Shown here: piece after piece, positions 19,054-26,992 of the stretch
Layout: each line of letters starts with the position of its first letter
Numbering within the stretch: position 1 is the first letter of the stretch
DNA from: Glaciibacter superstes DSM 21135
GTDB lineage: Bacteria > Actinomycetota > Actinomycetes > Actinomycetales > Microbacteriaceae
DNA length: 64,000 bases
NCBI RefSeq assembly: GCF_000421145.1
Contig: NZ_ATWH01000005.1
Location: 62,001-126,000 of the forward strand
Direction: 5' to 3'
The notes under the pieces: generated by a model
Told to the model about the DNA's origin: nothing
The model's database searches: none
The model's input: only the letters and a program-made list of their open reading frames with translations
Made by a program: the position numbers and the translations under genes

Positions 19054-19087
19054 AGGGCAGGCACTGCACGCTGCCCGGATTATCTAC
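18894..19087. repeat. 194-bp direct repeat, copy 1
   Basis: This copy covers the 3' end of the LuxR-type gene and 34 bases beyond. It matches 20042-20235 with one difference (C at 19076, G at 20224). Identity ends sharply on both sides. The repeats flank the MntA/HepT-like pair. Confidence 0.95.
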
Positions 19088-19092
19088 TAATG

Positions 19093-19108
19093 CGATAGTA
19101 TTTGCTAT
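19093..19108 (+). promoter_or_regulatory. Leaderless promoter/operator of the MNT gene
   Basis: CGATAGTA (19093-19100) overlaps a -10-like TAGTAT (19096-19101) whose end lies seven bases before the ATG at 19109, so the transcript is probably leaderless. The arms ATAG and CTAT form a short inverted repeat. The same CGATAGTA is at 47387-47394 before another nucleotidyltransferase gene. Confidence 0.5.
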
Positions 19109-19597
19109 ATGAGCGGAGACGCGCGGATGGCCGAGCAGTTGCGCTCGCAGGGGCGCGCTGCCGATGAACTGCATGAGCGCTCTCGTCGCGTACTGGTGGA
19201 GGCAGCGAGGTCTGGCTCCCTGGCGGGGTTGACGCAACGAGAGATCGCGGCAGCGATCGGGCGAAGTCAACCTGAGGTATCTCGCCTTCTGCGTTTTCAC
19301 GGTAGTTCGCCTCTCGCTCGGGAGCTCACTCGAAACCGCAAGGCGGTTGTCGATATGGCGATGGCGCACGGGGCAAAGAATCTCCGCGTATTTGGCAGTG
19401 TTGCTCTCGGGACTGACGACTCCGAATCAGACATCGATCTGCTCGTAGATGTCGCACCGGGGACCAGCCTGTTCGCCTTGGCCCGTCTGGAAATCGCGCT
19501 CGGTGAGCTGCTCGGCGCCGACGTGGACATTGTGTCGGCGAGCAGCCTACGCTCACATCTGGAGGACCGTGTGATGCGCGAAGCGATACCGCTGTGA
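19109..19597 (+). CDS. MntA-like nucleotidyltransferase antitoxin with N-terminal HTH
   Basis: The 162-residue protein combines an N-terminal helix-turn-helix (LTQREIAAAIGRSQPEVSRL, residues 41-60) with a minimal nucleotidyltransferase domain (GS at 96-97, then D108xD110 in SDIDLLVD). In type VII toxin-antitoxin systems MntA silences HepT by transferring AMP groups to a Tyr of the toxin. Here the antitoxin carries its own DNA-binding domain, so autoregulation is likely. The next gene starts inside its stop codon (GTGA). The pair is flanked by the 194-bp direct repeat, consistent with acquisition as a unit. Confidence 0.85.
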   Translation: MSGDARMAEQLRSQGRAADELHERSRRVLVEAARSGSLAGLTQREIAAAIGRSQPEVSRLLRFHGSSPLARELTRNRKAVVDMAMAHGAKNLRVFGSVALGTDDSESDIDLLVDVAPGTSLFALARLEIALGELLGADVDIVSASSLRSHLEDRVMREAIPL

Positions 19598-19914
19598 GCA
19601 GATCGGACGAGGAACTCGTGCGCGAGGCTCTCGACCATATCGACGTACTCCGGCGACACCTCGAGCGAGGCGACCTTGCAGATCAAACCATCGCCGATGC
19701 CGTCAGCCTGCGGCTCGCTTCCGCGATCGAAGCAATCTCGACTACGAGTGCGTCCTTTCGCCAGAACCATTTCGGTGACGAGTGGAAGGTAATTTGGGCT
19801 ACTCGCAATCGCATTGCGCATGGCTATGCCTACATTGATCTGACGATCATCCGGGACACTGTCGAGCAGGACCTGCCGGGATTCGAAAGCGAGCTGCGAG
19901 CTAGTGTCCAGTGA
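19594..19914 (+). CDS. HepT-like HEPN toxin
   Basis: This 106-residue all-helical HEPN-domain protein (DUF86 type) carries the RX4HXY motif as RNRIAHGY (R71, H76, Y78), the RNase active site and AMPylation target of HepT toxins. The GTG start overlaps the MntA-like stop, giving the usual coupled antitoxin-toxin order. It should act as a cytosolic RNase held in check by its partner. The motif is complete, so the module is predicted to be functional. Confidence 0.88.
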   Translation: MSRSDEELVREALDHIDVLRRHLERGDLADQTIADAVSLRLASAIEAISTTSASFRQNHFGDEWKVIWATRNRIAHGYAYIDLTIIRDTVEQDLPGFESELRASVQ

Positions 19915-20041
19915 AGTCTGCCAGCATCCTCCTCCGCATCCGTTCCTGTCCCCGGATTCGGAGAATTCGGCGACGCGCCGCCTGTAAGAGCGCGACGCGC
20001 TGTGCACCGCCCGCATCTTCCGAATCGGGGGACTGCCGCAG

Positions 20042-20201
20042 CACGATGGTCGCTGACGGTCATCAGATCGATGTTGTCGCGCAGCGACTCAATCTTTCGA
20101 GCAGGACTGTGCGGCGTCGCACGAAAGCCATGTGCGATCGATTCGGCGCGCGCGCCCCGATCCAGGTCGCCGTCTGGGCAGCTCGCCACGGCTTGATCTA
20201 A
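20042..20201 (+). pseudogene. LuxR-type gene, orphan 3' fragment
   Basis: The fragment encodes the same final 51 residues as the intact LuxR-type gene and ends in the same TAA, but has no matching 5' part. The frame upstream (from GTG 19911, overlapping the HEPN stop) is Arg-rich and not family-like, so this is probably a relic of the event that placed the toxin-antitoxin pair here. Confidence 0.75.
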
Positions 20202-20235
20202 AGGGCAGGCACTGCACGCTGCCGGGATTATCTAC
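20042..20235. repeat. 194-bp direct repeat, copy 2
   Basis: The second copy of the LuxR 3' end. It is preceded by 127 bases after the HEPN gene that I cannot assign. Its last bases contain the stop codon of the AraC gene (CTA at 20232-20234 on the plus strand), so this copy seems to occupy the original junction. Confidence 0.95.
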
Positions 20236-21149
20236 GGGCGGAGTTGTTCTTTGGCGTACCGGCTGGGCGGCACGGCGTGCACCGCGGTGAATACCCGCGA
20301 GAAGTAGAGCGGGTCGGCGTAACCGACCAGGCGCGCGACTTCGTTCACGCGCAGGCCGCTGGTTCGAAGCAGGAGCGCAGCCTCCTGCATCCGTCGCCGG
20401 CGCGACCACGACAGCACGGAGAGCCCGGTGTAGCGGGCAAAGAGCCGCTCCGCGGTGGTCGAGCTGCACTGGCCAACCCTGGCGACCTCGGCGACCGTCA
20501 GGTGGCGATCCAGATTGGCGAGGATATGGTCGATCATCAGTTCGAGAACCGTGGGCACGGCTTTAGCGGTCGCACCCCCTTCTCCCCACTCGGCGCTCTC
20601 TTCGAAGATCAATGACGCGAGCGAGCGCATCGCGGGCTCGCTCACGCGCTCCGCGAGAAAGCGCTCAATGCAGTACGAGGCGAGCGTGATCACGTTGCGA
20701 CCAGAGACCGCGCGACTCGAGAGCGCTACGGCCGGGCCGGGCTGGGCAGGGCCGCGGCGCCATGCGGCGTCGATGAGTGGATCGGAAGTTCCAACACCAA
20801 CCCGGAAATCCACGGGAACGGAAGCGTCATGCTCCGGGATTAGATGAATGGTGCCGACCTGGAAAGGGGAGAGCGGATCGGGTCGATAGTCGACCTCGTG
20901 CTTCCAGGGCAACCGCAGAATGGTATTGCTCGTCAGGGCGAAACTCTCACCGCCACTGACAATCGTTCCCGAGCCCTGCACCACCCACACGAAAGACACG
21001 CTTTCGACGTGCGAATGACGGATGTGCTGGCCCGAGCGGAATCGATACCAGTTCGCGGCGACGACCACCGGTCCGCCGTGGTGAGCCCCTGCGTCGTATT
21101 CTCCATCACGTAGAAGTGGGATCGATCCGTCCGCGCTCGCGGTCTCCAT
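20232..21149 (-). CDS. AraC-family regulator
   Basis: The 305-residue protein has an N-terminal cupin-type ligand-binding half (RSGQHIRHSHVESVSFVWVV) and a C-terminal double helix-turn-helix (LTVAEVARVGQCSSTTAERL, then VNEVARLVGYADPLYFSRVF). Such proteins usually activate a neighbouring catabolic operon. It is divergent from the ferredoxin-reductase-P450 operon with 157 bases between the starts, so it probably controls that operon. Confidence 0.88.
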   Translation of the reverse strand: METASADGSIPLLRDGEYDAGAHHGGPVVVAANWYRFRSGQHIRHSHVESVSFVWVVQGSGTIVSGGESFALTSNTILRLPWKHEVDYRPDPLSPFQVGTIHLIPEHDASVPVDFRVGVGTSDPLIDAAWRRGPAQPGPAVALSSRAVSGRNVITLASYCIERFLAERVSEPAMRSLASLIFEESAEWGEGGATAKAVPTVLELMIDHILANLDRHLTVAEVARVGQCSSTTAERLFARYTGLSVLSWSRRRRMQEAALLLRTSGLRVNEVARLVGYADPLYFSRVFTAVHAVPPSRYAKEQLRP

Positions 21150-21306
21150 ATGATCACTGTACCCCGGCCGCTCTTACGCCTAAATACGGTGTCGCTGATG
21201 GTCGAAATATCCATGTTTTGCTACCTGGAGCCATGGCCGCCATCGGGTCGGCGCTCCTAGCCTGTGAAGGTCGCCATTGTGCGGCCAGCGCAACAGGAGG
21301 ACAGTG

Positions 21307-21504
21307 ATGAAGATCAGCGCCGACACGGCGACCTGCATCGGTGCGGGGCAGTGTGCTCTCGTCGCCGGCGATCTGTTCGATCAGGATGACGACGGTATCG
21401 TCGTACTCCTGGGCGACGAGCCTGCCGAGTCTCAGTACGTGATCGCTCGCCGCGCGGCATCTTTGTGTCCTGCACGCGCGATCACCATCACCGAGTCGGC
21501 GTGA
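21307..21504 (+). CDS. P450-type [3Fe-4S] ferredoxin
   Basis: A 65-residue ferredoxin from ATG 21307, with AGGAGG six bases upstream. The cysteines are C10, C16 and C54 (CIGAGQC and LCP), the three-Cys pattern of [3Fe-4S] ferredoxins that serve bacterial P450s. It passes electrons from the reductase encoded next to the P450 that follows. The reductase GTG overlaps its stop. Confidence 0.92.
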   Translation: MKISADTATCIGAGQCALVAGDLFDQDDDGIVVLLGDEPAESQYVIARRAASLCPARAITITESA

Positions 21505-22763
21505 ACAAGACTTCGGGCGCAGGTGTCGTCATCGTCGGTGCGTCGCTGGCCGGCCTGACGACGGCGGAGGGGCTGCGCAGCGAAGGTTACGCCGGCCCAC
21601 TCACCCTGGTCGGCGAAGAAGACCGGATGCCGTATAACCGACCGCCGCTGTCGAAACAGGTGCTCGCCGGAACGTGGGGCATCGACCAAACGACGATGAG
21701 CGAGGCCGACCAATTGGAACGCCTCGGCGTGCAGCACCTGCGCGCCCACCGTGCGACGGCCGTCGATGTCGCGGCCCGCACCGTCACCGTCGGCGGCGTT
21801 GCAGAGCCGTTCGAACATCTCGTGGCGGCAACGGGTGTGACTGCCCGGCGACTGCTGAATTCGCACGGCGTGCGGGGCATCCATTCCCTCCGCACAGCCG
21901 ACGATGCACTGGCGCTGCAGCAGGATCTGGGCGATGCCGGCCAGGTTGCCGTTCAGGTCGCGGTCGTCGGCGCCGGTGTGCTCGGTTGCGAGATTGCCTC
22001 GGCCGTTCGCAGCGCCGGACACCATGTAACGCTCATCGGGCGATCCGCGAAGGCACGATTCGGCCAGACCGGAGGACATCTCTCGGCCATGATTGCCGAG
22101 CTCCTACGTGAGAACGGCGTACGGATGCGTGTGGGCGTCGACGTCGACGAGATCGAGAGCCGAGACGCAGACGGTCACAAAACCGTGTCCGCGCTGCGGC
22201 TGTCGGACGGGTCGGTCGTTCCCGCAGACGTTGTCGTCGTTGCCATCGGCTGTTCGCCCGCCGTTGACTGGCTTGCCGGCACCGGCATCGACATCTCCGA
22301 CGGTGTGCTGTGCGACGCGAACGGCGTCGCGGCGCCGAACATCTACGCCGTCGGCGACGTCGCTCGCTGGCTCGACCCGGTCACCGGTGAAGCGCGTCGC
22401 GTTGAACACCAGGCCACGGCCATCGAGCAGGCGCACGCCGTCGCGCGGCTGATCGTGACCGGAGAGCGGACCGCACCGATCGTCCCGTTGTTCTGGTCGG
22501 AGCTTTTCGGCAATCGCATCCTGGTGCACGGGCGCCTCGATCCGAACCTCCCGCTTACCGTGTTGGCCGGCGACCCGGCCGAGCGCCGATTCGTGGCCGC
22601 GACCATCCTGCGAGGACAACCCACCGGCCTCGTCGGCTGGAACATGCCCCGCGAATTCCGTCAGGAACGTGCACGACTTGTTCAGCACGTTGTCCAACAA
22701 CCAGTCGAGGCCACCGAAGCCGTGAAAGGAAGCGAAATCGTGAAAGAAGGCATGGTCGCATGA
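21501..22763 (+). CDS. Ferredoxin reductase (FAD, NAD(P)H)
   Basis: The 420-residue flavoprotein has an FAD-binding GASLAGLTTAEGLRSEGY near the N-terminus, a second dinucleotide site VVGAGVLGCEIASAV, and the family signature IYAVGDVARW. It is of the putidaredoxin/rhodocoxin reductase type. GTG 21501 overlaps the ferredoxin stop (GTGA), and its own stop overlaps the P450 ATG. The three proteins form a complete class I P450 electron chain in the cytoplasm. Confidence 0.93.
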   Translation: MNKTSGAGVVIVGASLAGLTTAEGLRSEGYAGPLTLVGEEDRMPYNRPPLSKQVLAGTWGIDQTTMSEADQLERLGVQHLRAHRATAVDVAARTVTVGGVAEPFEHLVAATGVTARRLLNSHGVRGIHSLRTADDALALQQDLGDAGQVAVQVAVVGAGVLGCEIASAVRSAGHHVTLIGRSAKARFGQTGGHLSAMIAELLRENGVRMRVGVDVDEIESRDADGHKTVSALRLSDGSVVPADVVVVAIGCSPAVDWLAGTGIDISDGVLCDANGVAAPNIYAVGDVARWLDPVTGEARRVEHQATAIEQAHAVARLIVTGERTAPIVPLFWSELFGNRILVHGRLDPNLPLTVLAGDPAERRFVAATILRGQPTGLVGWNMPREFRQERARLVQHVVQQPVEATEAVKGSEIVKEGMVA

Positions 22764-24028
22764 CAGATTCGACCTCCGTATCGACGCCAGCAGTATCGAT
22801 GCCCGCCACCTCGCCGCCCGCCACCTCGCCGCCCGCCGTGGCCCGCTGCCCGCACCACGACATCCGTACGATTCCGACGGACGGCACTCCACTTACTCCC
22901 TCGCCCACTCTCGCCAAGTGGCGTGAGGAGGCCGCGGCAACGCCCCTGCACTACACAGACGGCCACGAAGGCTGGATCGTGACTCGTCACGAGCTCGCGC
23001 GCCTCGTGCTCGAAGACAGTCGGTTCAGCCAGCGTCCATCTCGCATGCCAGGCGAACTACGAGTGGACGGCGACAATGAGCCCGATATCGACGACGAGGC
23101 GCTCGCGGCGATGGAAGTCGCGAACCTACTGGCACTCGACTCGCCCCAGCACGCCCGCGTCAGACGAGCAATCCTTGGCCGATTCTCGGTGCGCGCGGTG
23201 CGCGGATACGAGGCCGACGTCGCAGCCATCATCGCTGCCCAGCTCGAACACCTGAAGGCACAAGGGTCGCCTGCCGATCTGACGGAACACTTCGCAGTAC
23301 CCATTTCGGCGGCGGTCCACTGTCGTGTTCTCGGGATTCCCTCGAGCCACGCCGAGCAGTTCACGACGCTCTTCGTCGGCACGGCGACCACGCAACAGAA
23401 GATGGTGTTCGTTCGTGAGGTGCTCGCCATCAAGCGTGCGAACCTCGGCGGCGACGTGCTCAGCGAGCTGATTCGTTCCGACCTGACCGATGCCGAGGTT
23501 GCCGGTGTGACCCACGTGCTCTTCACGTCTGGCCGCGATTCGGTTGCCTACATGATCGCCACGACAACGGTCGCGCTGCTCTCACATCCCGATCAGCTGG
23601 TAGCCCTGCGGGACGACCCGACACTGATCACCGGTGCCATCGAAGAGTTCATGCGGTACGGGGCGATGTTCATCACGCTCTTCGCTCGCACGGCCACAGA
23701 AGACGTTGACTTCGGCGACGTGCACATCGACAAGGGCGACTCCGTCTCGGTGTCGCCGGTGGCGGCGAACCACGATGATCGGCGTTTCGAGAATCCCGAC
23801 GATTTCGACATCACGCGGGATGCATACGGCCACCTGGGATTCGGGCATGGCATCCACGGATGCGTCGGTCAGCAACTCGCGCGCCTCGAGATCCGTCAGG
23901 CGATCACGCAGATGTTGGCCGGTCTGCCTGGCCTCTACCTCGCCCGGGCGGAGCAGAACGAGCCGATGCCGTTCGCTAACCCCGTCGCGACCTACGAGGC
24001 CGGGTCGGTCTTCGTCGGGTGGCACTGA
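22760..24028 (+). CDS. Cytochrome P450
   Basis: This 422-residue soluble bacterial P450 has the heme Cys C368 in FGHGIHGCVG and the ExxR pair E296/R299. The I-helix reads SGRDSV (257-262), where the usual acid-alcohol pair is D260/S261. Residues 16-26 hold a short ATSPP repeat. It is coupled to its own ferredoxin and reductase and lies under a divergent AraC regulator. Its surroundings are glycoside-utilisation genes, so oxidative demethylation of a methylated sugar or attack on the aglycone of a plant glycoside are plausible roles. The substrate is not readable from sequence. Confidence 0.93.
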   Translation: MTDSTSVSTPAVSMPATSPPATSPPAVARCPHHDIRTIPTDGTPLTPSPTLAKWREEAAATPLHYTDGHEGWIVTRHELARLVLEDSRFSQRPSRMPGELRVDGDNEPDIDDEALAAMEVANLLALDSPQHARVRRAILGRFSVRAVRGYEADVAAIIAAQLEHLKAQGSPADLTEHFAVPISAAVHCRVLGIPSSHAEQFTTLFVGTATTQQKMVFVREVLAIKRANLGGDVLSELIRSDLTDAEVAGVTHVLFTSGRDSVAYMIATTTVALLSHPDQLVALRDDPTLITGAIEEFMRYGAMFITLFARTATEDVDFGDVHIDKGDSVSVSPVAANHDDRRFENPDDFDITRDAYGHLGFGHGIHGCVGQQLARLEIRQAITQMLAGLPGLYLARAEQNEPMPFANPVATYEAGSVFVGWH

Positions 24029-24059
24029 TCGTCAGTGGCACCGGGGCCAGCCGTCGCGC

Positions 24060-24123
24060 GTGCGGCCAAATCGTTGGTCTGACCGAATGAGCCCGCGCGC
24101 TCAGACCGACGATTTGCCCGCAC
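24060..24123. repeat. Family A palindrome, full copy
   Basis: Arms 24060-24082 and 24101-24123 pair at 21 of 23 positions around an 18-base loop. The left arm begins GTGCGGCCAAATCGTTGG. It lies between the convergent P450 and beta-helix genes, the same setting as the copy at 15285. Confidence 0.8.
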
Positions 24124-24162
24124 GGATGCGACGGCGAACGCGCCCCCGCACCCTGCGTCGGC

Positions 24163-26877
24163 CTACTGAATGGTGACCTGGTCGACGAATGCCGTGTTGT
24201 CACCGGCGTTCGCGCCCCTGAACTGGATGGTGTGCGTGCCAGCCGTGGTCGTGAAGGCGGGCGAGGTGAACGTCTGGAACGCCCCGGTCGACGGTGGAAC
24301 GAACGCCGAAGTGTTGACCTTGGTGCCATCGATGTAGAGGTCGAGTGCCTGTGCACCGCCATTGTTCTTGCGTTGTGCGAGCGAGAATTTCACCGTGTGG
24401 GATCCTGCAGAAAGATTCAGCGCCTGTGACGCGGAGTTCGTTCCCTGGATGAACGCCGTCTGCTGGCCATCTGGCGCGCGCTGCGTGCCGCTGAACGGAC
24501 TCGTGTTGCGCTGCACCCCCGCTGATCCGGCGAATTGCCACACCCCAGCGGGTTCGTACGTGTAGAAGGTCGTCGACGGGTCCTCGAAGCTCCCATTGAG
24601 CAGCCGATTCGCGTAGAGCGCGCCGCTTCCGGAAACCACGACACTGTCGATGTTGGCGCCTCCGACCGCGTCGATCGGGTCGATCCGCAACAACCTGATC
24701 TCGCCGGTCCACAGCGGGTTGGATGCCATATCGACGGTGTAGGTCGTGTAACCGCTGTTCGGCTCCACCGCGAAGGCCACGGACTTCGTTTCGCTTGCCC
24801 CAGGCGACGACGGAGTGGTGAAGTAGATCCTCCCCGTTGCGCTGGTGGTCGCGTTGCTCATCCTGACGGTCACCGTCGTCGCAGACGCTGCATCGAGATG
24901 CAGCTGGTCAGGTGACTCGATTCGCGGATCGGTTCCGGTCGACGTGAGGTTGAGCGCACTCAGATCCGCGCCCTCCTCGGTCGTCGACGTTGCACCCCAG
25001 ACCTTCCACCGGCCTTCCTGGCCGCTGTTGAAACCCCAGTTGTATGCCTCACCAGGATTCGAGGTGTACGCGACGCTCGGAGTCCAGCTCGCCTTGTCGT
25101 TCGACGACTCTCCGTTCTCGTTCGTCTCGAAACGAAGCACGTCCCCCGCGTTCACCGCAACATTGTCGAGCACGTACCCGACTCCGGTGTACTCGTCTCC
25201 GGCTGCAACTGTCTGGGCGCCGCCGGTCGGCCAGATGGGCGTGCCGTTCATGGTGATCCTGGCCAGGATTCCGTTGCCCTGCCCGGTGTTGTCAGACTTG
25301 AGGATGCGCCCGCGCAGGCTCACCGCGCCACTGACCGGAGCCGTCCACGCCCTGGCGACCCAGCCGTCCGATGTGAAACCGGGATGCTGGTCGAACCGGG
25401 TGATCTCAGGCGCGTTCTGCCCCGCAGGGGTCCATTTCTCTGCCCCCTCGTTGTAGACCAGATCAGAATAGGCCGCACCGTCGAAGGACTGGTACGACCA
25501 GCCGTTCAGACCCTGGATGCCGCTGAAATCGGCCGCGGAGAAATACGCGTTGCCCGATCCGTTGGAGAGCGTCTGGTTGTTCGTCGTCGTGAAGCCGGTG
25601 AAACCGTTGCCCTGGTCGAACAGGAAGTTCGAGTTGATGTTGATGTTGTCTTTGATCGTGCCCGTGATCGGCGACGCGGCGCCCACCTGATTGAGGACCA
25701 GAATCGGCCCATAACCCTTCGTGACCCCGTTGTTGATCATCAGGTTGGACGACGACTCGTTGTTCGTCGAGTAGTCGCCGGGGCGGTTACCGAGCTTCAG
25801 GAACGACATCGCTGACCCCGGGGTGTTCGCGAACAGAGAGTTGCGAGCCCGCACATTGTTGTTGAGGATTTCGAAGTCGAGCGCGTTCTCGTCGTTCGAA
25901 CCGGTGCTCGTGACATTGGTGACCATGGAGTTGACGAACGTGACGTCTTCCAGGTGGCCGAGGATCACGGCCGTCGTGCCGCCGACATGGTGGCAGGGCG
26001 TCTCGTTGTTCAGGGACGAGTTCATGACCACCGCGTGCTTGACGGTGAAGAGACGGAGCGCTTCGTCGCATCCCCAGTCGTTGTCGTGGCTGGCCAAGTG
26101 ATTGATGACGACATCCTGCACCATATTGGCGCCAGCGCCGCCGCTTCCGCCGACGTTGGATTCCACCTGCTGCATCTGCCCGAGCATGTCGATACCGATG
26201 GTGTTGAGATTGTGGGTGCCGGTGATGTCGTCCATCCGCACGCCCTTGAGAAAGTAGTCGGTCGACGAGAACGTGGTGTATTTGCCGGTGATCTGGATGC
26301 CAGACGAGTTGCGCACATTGTCGGCCAGTGCGCTGGGCACCGGCTTGTCGACGACGCCATCGGTGAAGAAGATGAGGCCCTTGATGTCGTGCGCGTAGAT
26401 ATCCGTGAAGCGCAGCCCGTTGTGCCCGAGGGTGTCGTAATAGGCGAGGATGCCCGACGCCGCGTTGGAGACTTCGAGGTGGCTGAAGCTCCAGTAGTCA
26501 CCGTTGACGAGCTTGATGACGCGGTCGTCTACCGACCCGTTGCGCATGATCTTCGGATTTGCACCGCTGCCGTATGCGCTGACGGATATACCGTTCGCCG
26601 CGGTTCCGGAACCCGTGAGATTCATCTGCTGGTTCCAGGTGGCCCCCTTCGCAAGGAGGATCGCATCGCCTGGCCCGAACGCTCCGTGTGAGTTGATCGG
26701 ATTGAACGTGCACCAGGGTTGCGCCTGCGTCGCGGCACCAGAGTCGCTGCAGTTCGAGCCGGCCTGATTGTTGACGTAATACGTCGCGCCGGCCGCCCAC
26801 GCCGGCTGGCTGATCCCGCTCAAGGCGAGCGTGGCAAGGGACGTGGCGGTCAGAACCGCAATCATTCTTCGCTTCAT
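24163..26877 (-). CDS. Secreted right-handed beta-helix protein
   Basis: The protein is 904 residues from ATG 26877 (AGGA upstream), with a signal peptide ending SQPAWAAG. Residues about 30-480 read as a right-handed parallel beta-helix with Asn/Ser-rich coils (ATYYVNNQAGSNCSDSG, NSSLNNETPCHHVGGT), the fold of pectate lyases and related polysaccharide lyases and hydrolases. The C-terminal 400 residues look like beta-sandwich carbohydrate-binding modules (LLNGSFEDPSTTFYTYEPAG near residue 765). It lies 115 bases behind the binding-protein gene of the second transporter. A pectin- or rhamnogalacturonan-directed enzyme is likely; lyase versus hydrolase is undecided. Confidence 0.7.
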   Translation of the reverse strand: MKRRMIAVLTATSLATLALSGISQPAWAAGATYYVNNQAGSNCSDSGAATQAQPWCTFNPINSHGAFGPGDAILLAKGATWNQQMNLTGSGTAANGISVSAYGSGANPKIMRNGSVDDRVIKLVNGDYWSFSHLEVSNAASGILAYYDTLGHNGLRFTDIYAHDIKGLIFFTDGVVDKPVPSALADNVRNSSGIQITGKYTTFSSTDYFLKGVRMDDITGTHNLNTIGIDMLGQMQQVESNVGGSGGAGANMVQDVVINHLASHDNDWGCDEALRLFTVKHAVVMNSSLNNETPCHHVGGTTAVILGHLEDVTFVNSMVTNVTSTGSNDENALDFEILNNNVRARNSLFANTPGSAMSFLKLGNRPGDYSTNNESSSNLMINNGVTKGYGPILVLNQVGAASPITGTIKDNININSNFLFDQGNGFTGFTTTNNQTLSNGSGNAYFSAADFSGIQGLNGWSYQSFDGAAYSDLVYNEGAEKWTPAGQNAPEITRFDQHPGFTSDGWVARAWTAPVSGAVSLRGRILKSDNTGQGNGILARITMNGTPIWPTGGAQTVAAGDEYTGVGYVLDNVAVNAGDVLRFETNENGESSNDKASWTPSVAYTSNPGEAYNWGFNSGQEGRWKVWGATSTTEEGADLSALNLTSTGTDPRIESPDQLHLDAASATTVTVRMSNATTSATGRIYFTTPSSPGASETKSVAFAVEPNSGYTTYTVDMASNPLWTGEIRLLRIDPIDAVGGANIDSVVVSGSGALYANRLLNGSFEDPSTTFYTYEPAGVWQFAGSAGVQRNTSPFSGTQRAPDGQQTAFIQGTNSASQALNLSAGSHTVKFSLAQRKNNGGAQALDLYIDGTKVNTSAFVPPSTGAFQTFTSPAFTTTAGTHTIQFRGANAGDNTAFVDQVTIQ

Positions 26878-26941
26878 GGCATTCCTCTTCTTCGTTGAAG
26901 TCGGTGTCGGTGTGGGGCAGGGTGTCGCCGGTCGTGCAGAA

Positions 26942-26966
26942 GGGCGGGCCCCGTCGGGGCCCGCCC
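26942..26966. terminator. GC-rich hairpin
   Basis: GGGCGGGCCCC (26942-26952) pairs perfectly with GGGGCCCGCCC (26956-26966) around a three-base loop. It lies between the binding-protein stop (26993) and the beta-helix start, so it could reduce read-through into the latter. There is no clear T-tract on the minus strand. Confidence 0.55.
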
Positions 26967-26992
26967 CACATGCAGGTGGTGCTAGGTGCGGC

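Noticed and set aside
24060..24123. Family A hairpin as an ordinary intrinsic terminator
   Set aside because: There is no T-tract on either strand, and the arms recur almost unchanged elsewhere, so a plain terminator call would hide the repeat family; a termination role is still possible.
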